In this document: piece after piece, positions 16,602 to 25,603 of the stretch
Numbering within the stretch: position 1 is the first letter of the stretch
How the letters are laid out: the number at the start of each line of letters is the position of its first letter
NCBI GenBank assembly: GCA_029781135.1
Contig: JAKOXH010000029.1
Coordinates: 23,754-87,753, forward strand
From: Planctomycetota bacterium
GTDB taxonomy: Bacteria; Planctomycetota; Planctomycetia; Pirellulales; Lacipirellulaceae
Length of the DNA stretch: 64,000 nt
Reading direction: 5' to 3'
Notes under the pieces: generated by a model
What the model saw: the letters and a program-made list of their open reading frames with translations, nothing else
The model's database searches: none
What the model was told of the DNA's origin: nothing
Translations under genes and position numbers: made by a program

Positions 16602-18062
16602 CTACGCCAGAATCTCACTCACCACGCGTGTCGGCAGCACGCCGGTGAGGCGGAAGTCGAGGCCTTGGCTGCGGAACGTGAGCCGTTCGTGGTCGAAGCC
16701 AAGCTGATGTAGCACCGTGGCGTGGAAATCGCGGACGTGGACGGGGTCCTTGACGATGTTGTACGAGAAATCGCACGTCTCGCCGTAGATGCTGCCACCC
16801 TTGAAGCCGCCGCCGGCCATCCACATCGTGAAGCACCGCGGATGATGATCGCGACCGTAGTTTTGATGCGACAACCCGCCCTGCGAGTAAATCGTGCGGC
16901 CGAATTCGCCGCCCCAAATGACGATCGTTTCATCCAGCATGCCACGCTGCTTCAGGTCTTGAATCAGGCCATAGCACGCCTGATCCACGTCGCGACACTG
17001 GTCGGGCAGCCGTCCGGAGACGTTCGTGTGCGTATCCCAATTGTTGTGGTAAATCTGCACGAACCGCACGCCACGTTCGACCATCCGTCGAGCCAACAAG
17101 GCCGTGTTCGCGAACGTTCCCGGCTTCCGCGCTTCTTCACCATACAGTTTGTACGTCGCTTCCGACTCGCTGCCGAGGTCCGTCAGCTCCGGCACACTCG
17201 CTTGCATGCGGTACGCCAACTCGTACTGCTGAATGCGCGTCCGCGTTTGCGGATCGCCGAACTGCTGGTAGTTGAGCTGGTTGAGTGCGTTGACGCCGTC
17301 CAGGCTCACGCGGCGTACATCGCGTGGCACGCCCGGTGGATCGTTGATGTACAGAATCGGGTCGCCGGCCGTGCGGAACGTAACCCCCGCGTGCTCGCCC
17401 GAAAGGAACCCGCTCGACCACAGCCGGGCCGAAATCGCTTGCACTTGTTCGGTGTTCGTGCTCTTGGCCACCATGACGACGAACGTGGGCAGATTATCGT
17501 TGAGCGCGCCCAACCCATACGACGCCCACGCACCCAGGCAAGGCCGCCCCGTGATTTGGGCACCCGTCTGCATCAGCGTGATTGCCGGCTCGTGGTTGAT
17601 GGCCTCGGTATACATCGTGCGGACGAACGCGATGTCGTCGACCATCCTCCGCATCCAGGGCAAGAGCTCGCTGACCCACATGCCCGACTGGCCGCACCGC
17701 TCGAACTTGTACTTCGACGGGGCGATGGGGAACCGCGCTTGGCCGCTGGTCATCGTCGTGAGCCGCTGGCCCATCCGCACCGAATCGGGCAGGTCCTTGT
17801 CGAACCACTGGTCCATGACCGGCTTGTAGTCGTAGGTATCGAGCTGCGAAGGCCCACCGACCATGTGCAGGTAAATAATCTGCTTCGCCTTCGGGGCGAA
17901 ATGGGTCATTTGCCGCTTCGCACCAGCGTTCGCCGCGGCCGCGGGGCCGGCAAGCGACTTGCCCGCCAGCGATGCCAGCGCAGCTGTGCCCAGCACGTGC
18001 GACCCGGCCGAAAGGAAATGGCGACGCGTAAGTTCCTGGCGAAATTGTTCAAATGGAATCAT
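16602..18062 (-). CDS. DUF1501 protein, Tat-exported
   Basis: A 486-residue sulfatase-like DUF1501 protein. The N-terminus has a Tat signal: twin arginine in TRRHFLSAGSHVLGTAALAS, residues 12-31. Family motifs are HMVGGPSQLDTYDYKP near residue 66, SELLPWMRRMVDDIAFVRTM, TNTEQVQAISARLW, VWGGEFGRTIYSQGG with the conserved Glu/Gly/Arg, and GRDHHPRCFTMWMAGGG. In planctomycetes DUF1501 genes almost always sit beside a PSD1/DUF1549-DUF1553 cytochrome gene, as here, 126 bases downstream of it. Biochemical role unproven. Alkaline-phosphatase-superfamily fold is inferred from the family. Confidence 0.92.
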   Translation of the reverse strand: MIPFEQFRQELTRRHFLSAGSHVLGTAALASLAGKSLAGPAAAANAGAKRQMTHFAPKAKQIIYLHMVGGPSQLDTYDYKPVMDQWFDKDLPDSVRMGQRLTTMTSGQARFPIAPSKYKFERCGQSGMWVSELLPWMRRMVDDIAFVRTMYTEAINHEPAITLMQTGAQITGRPCLGAWASYGLGALNDNLPTFVVMVAKSTNTEQVQAISARLWSSGFLSGEHAGVTFRTAGDPILYINDPPGVPRDVRRVSLDGVNALNQLNYQQFGDPQTRTRIQQYELAYRMQASVPELTDLGSESEATYKLYGEEARKPGTFANTALLARRMVERGVRFVQIYHNNWDTHTNVSGRLPDQCRDVDQACYGLIQDLKQRGMLDETIVIWGGEFGRTIYSQGGLSHQNYGRDHHPRCFTMWMAGGGFKGGSIYGETCDFSYNIVKDPVHVRDFHATVLHQLGFDHERLTFRSQGLDFRLTGVLPTRVVSEILA

Positions 18063-18169
18063 TGAACTGTCTCACATAGCCCGGTCGTCTCGGCCGGGAG
18101 AAAATCTGCCGTCAAAAAACAACACAACCGAAACAACCTGCGGGCGATTATGCCAATTGATACTTGAAC

Positions 18170-18191
18170 CGACCCCAGAGGGGGTCGGCTA
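18170..18191. repeat. Hairpin repeat at the PSD1 stop codon
   Basis: On the minus strand the PSD1 stop TAG is immediately followed by CCGACCCC-CTCT-GGGGTCGG, a perfect 8-base stem. No T-run follows, so it is not a classical terminator; it looks like another repeat abutting a stop codon. Confidence 0.5.
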
Positions 18192-21100
18192 TTTATTCAC
18201 CACCTCATCCATATTCATGAGTTCATTCGCAACCATCGTCCATGCCGCCAATTGCTTCGGCGGAATGTTGGCGTCGCTCTTCGACTCGCCGACGGCGAGC
18301 AGCTTCGCCGCATCGTCGGCCACACTGCCGTAATGCTGTTCGAACTTCTGTAGCGTATTGCGAACGATCGCCGTCTCCTCCGGCCGCAACGGCCGCGCGA
18401 GCAGCCGGCTGGCGATGAACTCAATTCGCTGGTCGGTTTCAGCGTTCGCTTCGATCGCCCGCTCCGCCAAGTGCCGGGCCGCCTCGATGAACTGCGGATC
18501 GTTCAGCGTCACGAGCGCCTGCAGCGGCGTATTCGTGCGTTCACGAACCATCGTGCATGTTTCGCGTGTCGGGGCGTTGAACACTTCCATCGAGGCCGGC
18601 GGTGCCGCCCGCTTCCAGAACGTGTACATACTGCGGCGATACAACGCCTCGCCCGCGTCCTGTTTGTAGTCGCGCGTGTTGCTGCCGATCATCGCGACGG
18701 CTTCCCACACGCCCGGCGGCTGGTACGGCTTCACGCTCGGCCCGCCAATCTTGTTGGAAAGCAGACCGCTGGCCGCGAGCGCATAATCGCGCACCATTTC
18801 GGCATCCATGCGGAATCGCGGCCCACGCGAAAGGAGCCGATTCTCGCTATCCTTCTCCAACTTCTCGGGCGTGATGGCGGAGCTCTGCCGATAGGCGGCC
18901 GACGTGACCATCAGCTTGAAGAACTTCTTGACGTCCCAACCCGAATCGCGGAACTCGATGGCCAGCCAATCGAGCAGTTCTTGGTTCACGGGCAGTTCGC
19001 CCGAAATACCGAAGTCGCCGGCCGTTTTCACCAGACCCGTGCCAAACACTTCACTCCAGAAACGATTCACGGTCACGCGAGCCGTCAGCGGTTGATTCGG
19101 CAGCATCAACCACTTGGCAAACCCGAGGCGATTCCGCGGATAGTCGGCCGGGAACGCCGGCCACGATTTCGGCGTATCGGGCGTCACCTTCTCCCGCCGT
19201 TGATCGTATTCGCCGCGATTGAGCACATACGCAACCGGCGAATCCTTACTTTCCTGCATCACGTAGCCGGTCGTACTACGGGCCTGGATGTCGGCCTGCT
19301 CGCGCACCAGCGATTCCTGCTTCTTCAGGCGATCCTGATAACAAGCATCCACGCTCGTGAGCCACCAGTCGTACACACTGTTGACTTCCGCCTCACTTCG
19401 TTTTTCCGGCGGGGCCGCCACGATGGCCGACAATGACAACTTCGCCAGCAACGCAACTTCACTCTCCGCCAAACGCCGGCCATATAACCGCACGTCTTGC
19501 ACCGTGGCCCCAGAAATCGGCGCGGTCGTATTCCGCTGACCGATCTTGAACGGCACGTTCGCCTTGAGCGTGCCGGCGAGCGAGTCGGCCACCACGTTCG
19601 TTTGCTGCGGCTGACCGTTGACAAACACCTTTACGCCGGCCGCCTTACTGCCGCCGTCGTACACGATTGCCACGTGAACCCACTGATCCGCCGGCAACTG
19701 CTCGCGGGTCAGAACCTTGATCGCGTTCTGCGGCCAGCGATCGACCAAGTGAGCACCAATCCGCCGGCCTTCGACCCACAGATCCCAGCCGCGATATTCG
19801 CGGCGATCATCCATCCGCGACAGAATCGCGCCGGAGGAATCGTTGGCCGGCAGCTTCACCCAGGCCGCATACGAAAACGGTTGATTGGCGTCGTAATCGC
19901 CGACGTCATTCACGCTGAGCAACTCACCCTGATTCAAATACGCCGCGTTCTTACTCAACCGGCCGGGCCGCCACTCGACGGTCGCGGGCAGCGGCTTCGA
20001 TTCCTGCTTGCCGCGCACTTCGTACCGAAACGTCTTCTCGCCGTCATCCAAGGGCGCGAACAGCACGAGGTCTTGTGTGGGTACCCCCGCCGCGACATCC
20101 TCCGGCTTGGCCTTCTTCAGCCAGGCATCGAATTCGGGTCGCGCCGTCTTGCGACGTTCATCCACTAACGCCTTGGCGGATGGAATCTCCTTCGCCACCT
20201 CTTCCCATCGCTTCGCGTCGGCTTCCAGCGGCACGCTAACAATCGGCGGCGTATCTTTGATGTTGCCGTCCATCGCGGCTTGCGTCGTGTTGTTGAAGAA
20301 CGCTGCCAGCGAATAGAACTCGTGCATCGTGAGCGGATCGAACTTGTGATCGTGGCACACGCTGCAGTTGGCGGTGGTGCCCATCCACACGCGTGCCATC
20401 GTCTCGGTGCGATCGCGTGTGTAGAGCACGTTGTATTCCTCCGCGATGACACCACCTTCGTTCGTGGTAATGTTGCAGCGGTTGAACCCAGAGCCGAGCC
20501 GCTGATCCAGCGTGGCATTCGGCAACAGATCGCCCGCCAAGTTCTCGATCGTGAACTCATCATACCGCATGTTCTGGTTGAAGGCCTTGATGACCCAATC
20601 GCGATACGACCAAATCTCGCGGTAGTTATCGAAGTGAATGCCGTGCGTATCGGCGTAGCGGGCCGCATCGAGCCAATATCGGCCCCGGTGCTCACCCCAC
20701 TTCGGCGAGGCGAGCAGCCGGTCTACCAGCCGCTCGTAGGCATCGGGAGCGGTGTCATTCAGAAACTCAGCCACCAATTCCGGCGTGGGCGGCAAACCGG
20801 TAAGATCGAGACTCACTCGACGCGCCAGTGTTCTGCGGTCCGCTTCTGGCGCAGGTTGAAGTCCGTTCGCTTCCAGCTTCGCGAGAACGAAATTGTCGAT
20901 CGGATTTCGCACCCAACCGGCGTTCTTCACGGCCGGCGGTGTCGGCTTCACCGGCGGAATGAGCGACCAATGTGGTTCGTACTCAGCCCCTTCCTTGATC
21001 CACCGCTTGAGGATCGCTTTTTGAGTATCCGTGAGCTTCTTCTTCGTCATCGGCGGCGGCATCACCTCGTCCGGGTTATCCGTAAGAATCCTCTCGATCG

Positions 21101-21359
21101 CCCCGCTGCCGTCTGGGTCACCGGGCGTGATCGCGCCCGAATCCATTGCGGCCTGTCGCTTATCGAGCCGCAAGTCGGCCTTGCGCGAAGCGCTATCCGG
21201 CCCGTGGCAGGCAAAGCAATTCTCGAGCAGAATAGGGCGAATGTCGTGGTTGTACTTGAGCTTCGCTTCCTCGGCATACGACGAAGCGAGACCGAACATC
21301 GCCGACCCAATCGCCGTTGCGGCGATGAACAAACCGCGTAAATAGAGTGATGTCCTCAC
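18189..21359 (-). CDS. PSD1 and planctomycete cytochrome C domain protein (DUF1549/DUF1553, with LamG)
   Basis: A 1056-residue exported protein with a signal peptide (LYLRGLFIAATAIGSAMFGL). Domains in order: the PSD1 cytochrome with haem site CFACH near residue 49 (ILLENCFACHGPDSASRKAD); DUF1549 from about residue 150 (PIDNFVLAKLEANGLQPAPEA, RRVSLDLTGLPPTPE, SPKWGEHRGRYWLDAARYAD); a LamG/concanavalin-like beta-sandwich at about residues 490-650 (PFSYAAWVKLPAND, VHVAIVYDGG); and DUF1553 at about 735-1000 (NRLGFAKWLMLPNQPLTARV, VNRFWSEVFGTGLV, PTRETCTMVRERTNTPLQAL). GTG appears to be the start. Paired with DUF1501. Proposed roles of this family in polysaccharide-linked electron transfer remain unproven. 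Confidence 0.93.
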   Translation of the reverse strand: MRTSLYLRGLFIAATAIGSAMFGLASSYAEEAKLKYNHDIRPILLENCFACHGPDSASRKADLRLDKRQAAMDSGAITPGDPDGSGAIERILTDNPDEVMPPPMTKKKLTDTQKAILKRWIKEGAEYEPHWSLIPPVKPTPPAVKNAGWVRNPIDNFVLAKLEANGLQPAPEADRRTLARRVSLDLTGLPPTPELVAEFLNDTAPDAYERLVDRLLASPKWGEHRGRYWLDAARYADTHGIHFDNYREIWSYRDWVIKAFNQNMRYDEFTIENLAGDLLPNATLDQRLGSGFNRCNITTNEGGVIAEEYNVLYTRDRTETMARVWMGTTANCSVCHDHKFDPLTMHEFYSLAAFFNNTTQAAMDGNIKDTPPIVSVPLEADAKRWEEVAKEIPSAKALVDERRKTARPEFDAWLKKAKPEDVAAGVPTQDLVLFAPLDDGEKTFRYEVRGKQESKPLPATVEWRPGRLSKNAAYLNQGELLSVNDVGDYDANQPFSYAAWVKLPANDSSGAILSRMDDRREYRGWDLWVEGRRIGAHLVDRWPQNAIKVLTREQLPADQWVHVAIVYDGGSKAAGVKVFVNGQPQQTNVVADSLAGTLKANVPFKIGQRNTTAPISGATVQDVRLYGRRLAESEVALLAKLSLSAIVAAPPEKRSEAEVNSVYDWWLTSVDACYQDRLKKQESLVREQADIQARSTTGYVMQESKDSPVAYVLNRGEYDQRREKVTPDTPKSWPAFPADYPRNRLGFAKWLMLPNQPLTARVTVNRFWSEVFGTGLVKTAGDFGISGELPVNQELLDWLAIEFRDSGWDVKKFFKLMVTSAAYRQSSAITPEKLEKDSENRLLSRGPRFRMDAEMVRDYALAASGLLSNKIGGPSVKPYQPPGVWEAVAMIGSNTRDYKQDAGEALYRRSMYTFWKRAAPPASMEVFNAPTRETCTMVRERTNTPLQALVTLNDPQFIEAARHLAERAIEANAETDQRIEFIASRLLARPLRPEETAIVRNTLQKFEQHYGSVADDAAKLLAVGESKSDANIPPKQLAAWTMVANELMNMDEVVNK

Positions 21360-21641
21360 GTGTGGTTGCCGCCGTGGTTAGGTTAGTGAGTGACGCAGAA
21401 CGGCCAACCTCGTGCTCCGAACGCACCCTCGCCGGCCCTTCCTGCAGGCAAACCATCGCTCCTGCTATGATAACTGCTCGCCCTATCGAAGCCAAGTTCG
21501 AGGGGACAGGGGTCAGGGGACGGGGGTTTAGAGGCGGCGGCCACGCCGTCCACCCGCCAAGGGCGCTGCGAGCGGCGAGTAGGGTGGGCACCGCCCACCA
21601 AGAACTGAGTCCCATTACTGAATCCAATTTAGAGCCCCATC
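21360..21641. other. Intergenic region with a shared GC-rich repeat
   Basis: 282 bases between divergent genes. No gene is seen. 21533-21551 (GGCGGCGGCCACGCCGTCC) is an exact inverted copy of 28178-28196. 21583-21599 is a hairpin (GGTGGGC-ACC-GCCCACC). Promoters for both flanking genes must lie here but are not recognisable. Confidence 0.5.
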
Positions 21642-23456
21642 ATGCCCCCGCGTATTTTGGCAATAGCCATCGCCTCAATTCTGGTCGCTGAAACCATCTT
21701 GGCCGAAAACATTCCAATAGAACTCCGCACCGGCCACGCTAGCCACGCGTTCGATCACCTCGGCGGGTTTGCCGATCAAGCCGACGCCGCCGCCAAGAGC
21801 GGCGCCACGATCATCTACGCCAGTGGCGTTGGCGGGCTCGGTTACAGCGGCCTGCCACCGCAAAACGAACTGGATGCCACACTCAAACGCGTCGCCGCTT
21901 ATTCAGCCCACGCCAAACAACAAGGCGTCGAACTTGCCATCGGTTACTTGTGCGCCACGTCGATCGTCAAGCTCGACACGTTCGACAAGAACTGGACCGC
22001 CGACTTCCGCCGCCAATTCAAAACGCCGCCCGCCGAGTGGCGACAGCAAGATCGCCACGGCCAACCGCTGAAATCCTGGTATGGCGGCGACTACGCACCC
22101 GCCTGCATGAACAACCCCGACTGGCGCGCCTACCAACACGCCATGGTGCGCTATCAACTCGAAACCGGACACGAAGGCATCTTTTTCGACAACCCCACTG
22201 TCCATCCGCAAGGTTGCTACTGTGCACACTGCATGCGACGATTCGGCCGTTATTACGAGGGACACGCGGCAAAACCAGTCGGTCCTGAGTCAACGAATGA
22301 TATTGAGGCCATCCGCAAGCTGGCGTTATGGGATCCAGAGTTATTTCTGCGTTTTCGCGCCACAATCGCCCGCGATTTCCTGGCCGACATGCGCGACTTC
22401 GCCCGCTCGATTAACCCGCGCGCGCTCATCACGTGCAACAACAGCCTCAACTCGCCCGGCGTCTTATACTTGCAAAGTCGCTTGTACGGTTACAACATCT
22501 ACGAACTCAGTAAGGCCGAGGACTTTGTCGTTGTCGAAGACATGGCCACACAGCCACGCACCGACGCCAAAGGCAAAACGCTCGAATATGGCCCCACGTA
22601 CCAGCAGCTGCAGGCGATCAGTCACGGCAAGCCCATCGTCGCCGTGACGATCGCCGAAGCCGATTATCACACGGCCCCGAACCTCGTGCGGCTGGCGATG
22701 GCCGAGGCCGCCGCCCACAACGCTTCGTATCTTTCCTGGCCCACCTGGCCCGAAGACCAGCGGGCCCGCATGATCGCCGCCGTCCGCCCGCAAGCCGATT
22801 TCCTCCGCCGCCACGAAGCGCTGCTGAACGAAGCCCCGTTTCGCAGCGACGCCACGCTCTTCCTGCCGTTTCGCCGCTGGCTGGAAACGGAACACTGCAC
22901 CGCCTCCGACCTCGCCGCCCCCCTCACCAAAGCGAACATTCAATACCGCACGATTTGCGAAGACGACTTCAAACTGCCCGAACTGACGGAAAAAACGAAA
23001 GTGCTCGTGGTTGAATCGCTCGCCATTCTCACGTCAGAAGAAAAGGCAGTCGCCGCCGAATTCGAAAACTCCGGCGGCCGCATCGTGACGGCAAATAAGA
23101 CCGATTGGCTCGATCAAGTGCGTTCCGTCGTCGGCAAACCAACGATTACCCTCGACGGCCCGCCAACGGTTCGCGCGGTCGTTCACGATCAACCCACACG
23201 CACGATCATCCATCTCTACAATCTCAATATCCGCCGTGTGTCGTCGTTCGACGACCATGTGACGCCGGCCGAAAACGTGACGCTGCACGCGTATGTGCCG
23301 TTCGCCGATCCTCGGAACATCCGCATCGAGTCCGCCGATCCCGAAACATCCCAGCAAGTCGCCAACGTTTCAGTGATAAAAGAACCGACGGGCACAATCG
23401 CCAACTTCACCGTGCCACGACTGCAAATCAACGCACTGGTGATTGTCGAGAAGTGA
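21642..23456 (+). CDS. Exported putative TIM-barrel glycoside hydrolase
   Basis: A 604-residue protein with a signal peptide (PRILAIAIASILVAETILAE). Residues about 35-390 read as a TIM barrel of the kind seen in GH42-like and related uncharacterised glycosidases: GATIIYASGVGG, QGVELAIGYL, then TGHEGIFFDNPTVHPQGCYC with a strand-end Asp-Asn pair, CAHCMRRFGRYYEG, and PRALITCNNS. Residues about 430-510 resemble a GATase-like domain (TKVLVVESLAILTSEE, ENSGGRIVTANKT). The C-terminus is beta-rich (RTIIHLYNLNIRRVSSFDDH). The catalytic acids cannot be assigned with certainty. A sugar-degrading role is plausible given the neighbours, but the family is not recognised. Confidence 0.6.
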   Translation: MPPRILAIAIASILVAETILAENIPIELRTGHASHAFDHLGGFADQADAAAKSGATIIYASGVGGLGYSGLPPQNELDATLKRVAAYSAHAKQQGVELAIGYLCATSIVKLDTFDKNWTADFRRQFKTPPAEWRQQDRHGQPLKSWYGGDYAPACMNNPDWRAYQHAMVRYQLETGHEGIFFDNPTVHPQGCYCAHCMRRFGRYYEGHAAKPVGPESTNDIEAIRKLALWDPELFLRFRATIARDFLADMRDFARSINPRALITCNNSLNSPGVLYLQSRLYGYNIYELSKAEDFVVVEDMATQPRTDAKGKTLEYGPTYQQLQAISHGKPIVAVTIAEADYHTAPNLVRLAMAEAAAHNASYLSWPTWPEDQRARMIAAVRPQADFLRRHEALLNEAPFRSDATLFLPFRRWLETEHCTASDLAAPLTKANIQYRTICEDDFKLPELTEKTKVLVVESLAILTSEEKAVAAEFENSGGRIVTANKTDWLDQVRSVVGKPTITLDGPPTVRAVVHDQPTRTIIHLYNLNIRRVSSFDDHVTPAENVTLHAYVPFADPRNIRIESADPETSQQVANVSVIKEPTGTIANFTVPRLQINALVIVEK

Positions 23457-23498
23457 ACGACCGGTTGGTACGAGTTGTGAGTGGTGCAGTGTGAGGAG

Positions 23499-23643
23499 CG
23501 AGGGTGCCACTGCTAACTTGTTAGCAGTGCGGCGCGCGGCATTCAGCTTGCGGATCACACCGTTCAGCGGCCGATTGCTGGATTTCGCCGCAAGCCGTTC
23601 TTTGGCAATCGCACTGCTGGACGAGCCAGCAGTGACACCCTCG
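23499..23643. repeat. Palindromic element, GGGTGCCACTGCT type, intergenic copy
   Basis: Ends CGAGGGTGCCACTGCT (23499-23514) and AGCAGTGACACCCTCG (23628-23643) are inverted repeats matching at 15 of 16 bases. Both ends also fold alone (CACTGCTAAC/GTTAGCAGTG; CACTGCTGG/CCAGCAGTG). The same family lies inside the aminotransferase gene at 58776-58886. It occupies most of the 273-base gap between convergent genes, where no gene is seen. Confidence 0.82.
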
Positions 23644-23729
23644 CACTGCAAACTCTGTTGCCCGTCATCCTCGCCCCCCTTCAAGGCACATTATGGGAGA
23701 ACGCCAACAACTTCTGCCGTCTCACCCCA

Positions 23730-24806
23730 TCAACTCGCCCGCAAATCTGGCTCGCCCGTTTTGTGCCGAATGAAGCCCGCCTCGCGGGCGTTTGAAATCG
23801 CCACGTCGTAGGTGATCTCGCCGCGCTGGTAAAGTTCCAACAGCACCTGATCCATCGTTTGCATCTTCATCTTTCGCCCTGTCTGCATGTCGGTGTACAG
23901 CATGTGGACCTCTTGTTCTCGAATGCGATTCCGAATCGCGTGCGTCGCGATGCACACCTCACAGGCCAGCACGCGGCCTTGCCCCGAGGCGCGCGGCAGC
24001 AGCTTTTGCGCAATGATTGCCTGCAGGCTATTGGCCAGTTGCGTGATAATCGAATTTTGCTGCTCGGCCGGAAACACGCTGAAAATCCGCTGCACTGTTT
24101 GCACGGCATCGGGCGTGTGCAGCGTCGCGATGACCAGATGGCCCGTCTCTGCCGCCATGAGCGCGGTTTCAATCGTTTCCAGATCGCGCATTTCGCCGAT
24201 GACGATCACGTCCGGGTCTTGCCGCAACACATGCCGCAACGCGCTACGGAACGACCGCACGTCGCTCAGCACTTCCTCTTGAATCACGATGCTCCGCTGA
24301 TTTTCGTGGGCAAACTCGACCGGGTCTTCAATCGCCACGATCTTCGCCCGCCGATCTTCATTGATCGCATTGACCATGAAGTTCAGCGTCGTCGTCTTGC
24401 CTTGACCCGTGGGGCCTGTGACGAGTATCAACCCGCCCGGCAGCCGCGTCAGTTCCTCGATGACCGCCGGCAGCCCCAACTCTTCCGCCGTGCGAATGAC
24501 GGTTTCACAGAGCCGAATCGAGAACTCCGGGCAACCGGCCCGCAAGTACACGCTGATGCGAAACCGTCCGACTCCCGGCATGTGCCGCGAAAAGCATGCT
24601 TGCCACTCGTCTTCGAATTGTTGCTTGAGCTTATCGTTGAGAAGCGAATCGAAAAGTGCTTGCAGATCCTCGGCATCGAGCGCCGGCCCTTCGATTGGCC
24701 GAATCTCACCATTGATGCGCAGGGCCGGCGCGATGCCGCGCACCAAGTGCACATCGCTCGCATGGTGCGTGCGGGCCCCCTTCAAGATTCGTTCCAAGGT
24801 CCACAT
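23730..24806 (-). CDS. PilT-like twitching ATPase (type II/IV secretion family)
   Basis: About 358 residues from ATG 24804-24806, which follows the upstream stop by 17 bases; an upstream ATG at 24864-24866 would overlap the TPR gene by 43 bases. The N-terminal PilT domain has HHASDVHLVRGIAPALRING. Walker A is GPTGQGKTTT (Gln replaces the usual Ser), the Asp box is VAIEDPVEF, Walker B is DPDVIVIGEMRD, and the His box is TGHLVIATLHT. The length fits PilT/PilU, cytoplasmic hexameric motors for pilus retraction. No pilin, PilB or PilC is nearby; the gene instead ends an array of unknown-function genes, so it may serve a different machine. Confidence 0.88.
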   Translation of the reverse strand: MWTLERILKGARTHHASDVHLVRGIAPALRINGEIRPIEGPALDAEDLQALFDSLLNDKLKQQFEDEWQACFSRHMPGVGRFRISVYLRAGCPEFSIRLCETVIRTAEELGLPAVIEELTRLPGGLILVTGPTGQGKTTTLNFMVNAINEDRRAKIVAIEDPVEFAHENQRSIVIQEEVLSDVRSFRSALRHVLRQDPDVIVIGEMRDLETIETALMAAETGHLVIATLHTPDAVQTVQRIFSVFPAEQQNSIITQLANSLQAIIAQKLLPRASGQGRVLACEVCIATHAIRNRIREQEVHMLYTDMQTGRKMKMQTMDQVLLELYQRGEITYDVAISNAREAGFIRHKTGEPDLRAS

Positions 24807-24823
24807 CGACGTGCCCCGTTTCG

Positions 24824-25603
24824 TCACCGCCGCCAAAACCGACCCAACAACCGCGCGAACGGCCATTGCGGCCGCTGCAATTCACTCAATCGCGAGAGCG
24901 CCCCTTCATGCCGCGGGCACAATTGCAAACAGTGGTTGAAGCTCGTCACCGCCGCCGTCTCAAAACCGGCCTTCGCTTGGCACACTCCCAATACATACCA
25001 CGGGTAAAAGGCTTGCGGCGCCTTCTCGACCGCCATCTGTGCTCGCTGTTGCCCAAGATGGTAAACGGCATAGTAGATGTAGATAAGGGCCGTTTCGAGC
25101 GGCACCAGCCAATCCTTGTCGGCCAACTGGGCCTTATCGAAGCAATGGCGATCCTTGGTCTGTCGGCCGGCCAACACAAGTTCGCCGCGAACCTGCCAGC
25201 GATACGCCGACTCACCACGTTGCCGCAAGGAAGTGTCGCTCAGCGCGTACGCCTGTTTCAAATTCCCCATTCGGCATTCCGATTGGGCCTGGGCAGCCAT
25301 TAACTCGGCATTGTTCGGATAGATTTCGAGCGCCTTCTGGCTCCACAAGCTGGCCTGTGGATACTCCTGCAACTGCACCAGCATTTGCACCTGGCCGACC
25401 CACGCCGGCACGAGCGTTTTATCGACTTCGAGTGCCCGCGAGTAGAACCGCAACGCATTCTCATAATTGCCCATGCGGCGATTTTCGTCGGCCAGCCCCG
25501 CCCAATATTTCTCATCCTTCTCGACACGCGGCGCCGGCGCACCGGTCTCCGGGCGATCTGGCGGCCGCTCGAATTCCAGTTTATCGAATCGCATCGCCGT
25601 CAC
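24824..25603 (-). CDS. Tetratricopeptide repeat protein
   Basis: A 259-residue protein with TPR-like helical pairs from about residue 30: YWAGLADENRRMGNYENALR, VPAWVGQVQMLVQLQEYPQA, AELMAAQAQSECRMGNLKQA, YPWYVLGVCQAKAGFETAAV. The N-terminus is charged and probably disordered (RPPDRPETGAPAPRVEKDEK). No signal peptide, so probably cytoplasmic. The C-terminus is basic (RPQWPFARLLGRFWRR). The start GTG overlaps the TGA of the upstream signal-peptidase-like gene (GTGA), a classical coupling; an ATG three codons later is the alternative. Likely a scaffold for the neighbouring gene products. Confidence 0.82.
   Translation of the reverse strand: MTAMRFDKLEFERPPDRPETGAPAPRVEKDEKYWAGLADENRRMGNYENALRFYSRALEVDKTLVPAWVGQVQMLVQLQEYPQASLWSQKALEIYPNNAELMAAQAQSECRMGNLKQAYALSDTSLRQRGESAYRWQVRGELVLAGRQTKDRHCFDKAQLADKDWLVPLETALIYIYYAVYHLGQQRAQMAVEKAPQAFYPWYVLGVCQAKAGFETAAVTSFNHCLQLCPRHEGALSRLSELQRPQWPFARLLGRFWRR

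Noticed and set aside
16722..18065. A 447-codon open frame on the plus strand
   Set aside because: Antisense to the DUF1501 gene, with composition expected from high-GC antisense frames and no recognisable domain.
25258..25290. A sequence resembling an ATTCGGCATTCCG repeat inside the TPR gene
   Set aside because: The encoded residues (SECRMGNLKQA) fit a normal TPR helix pair, so chance similarity is more likely than insertion.
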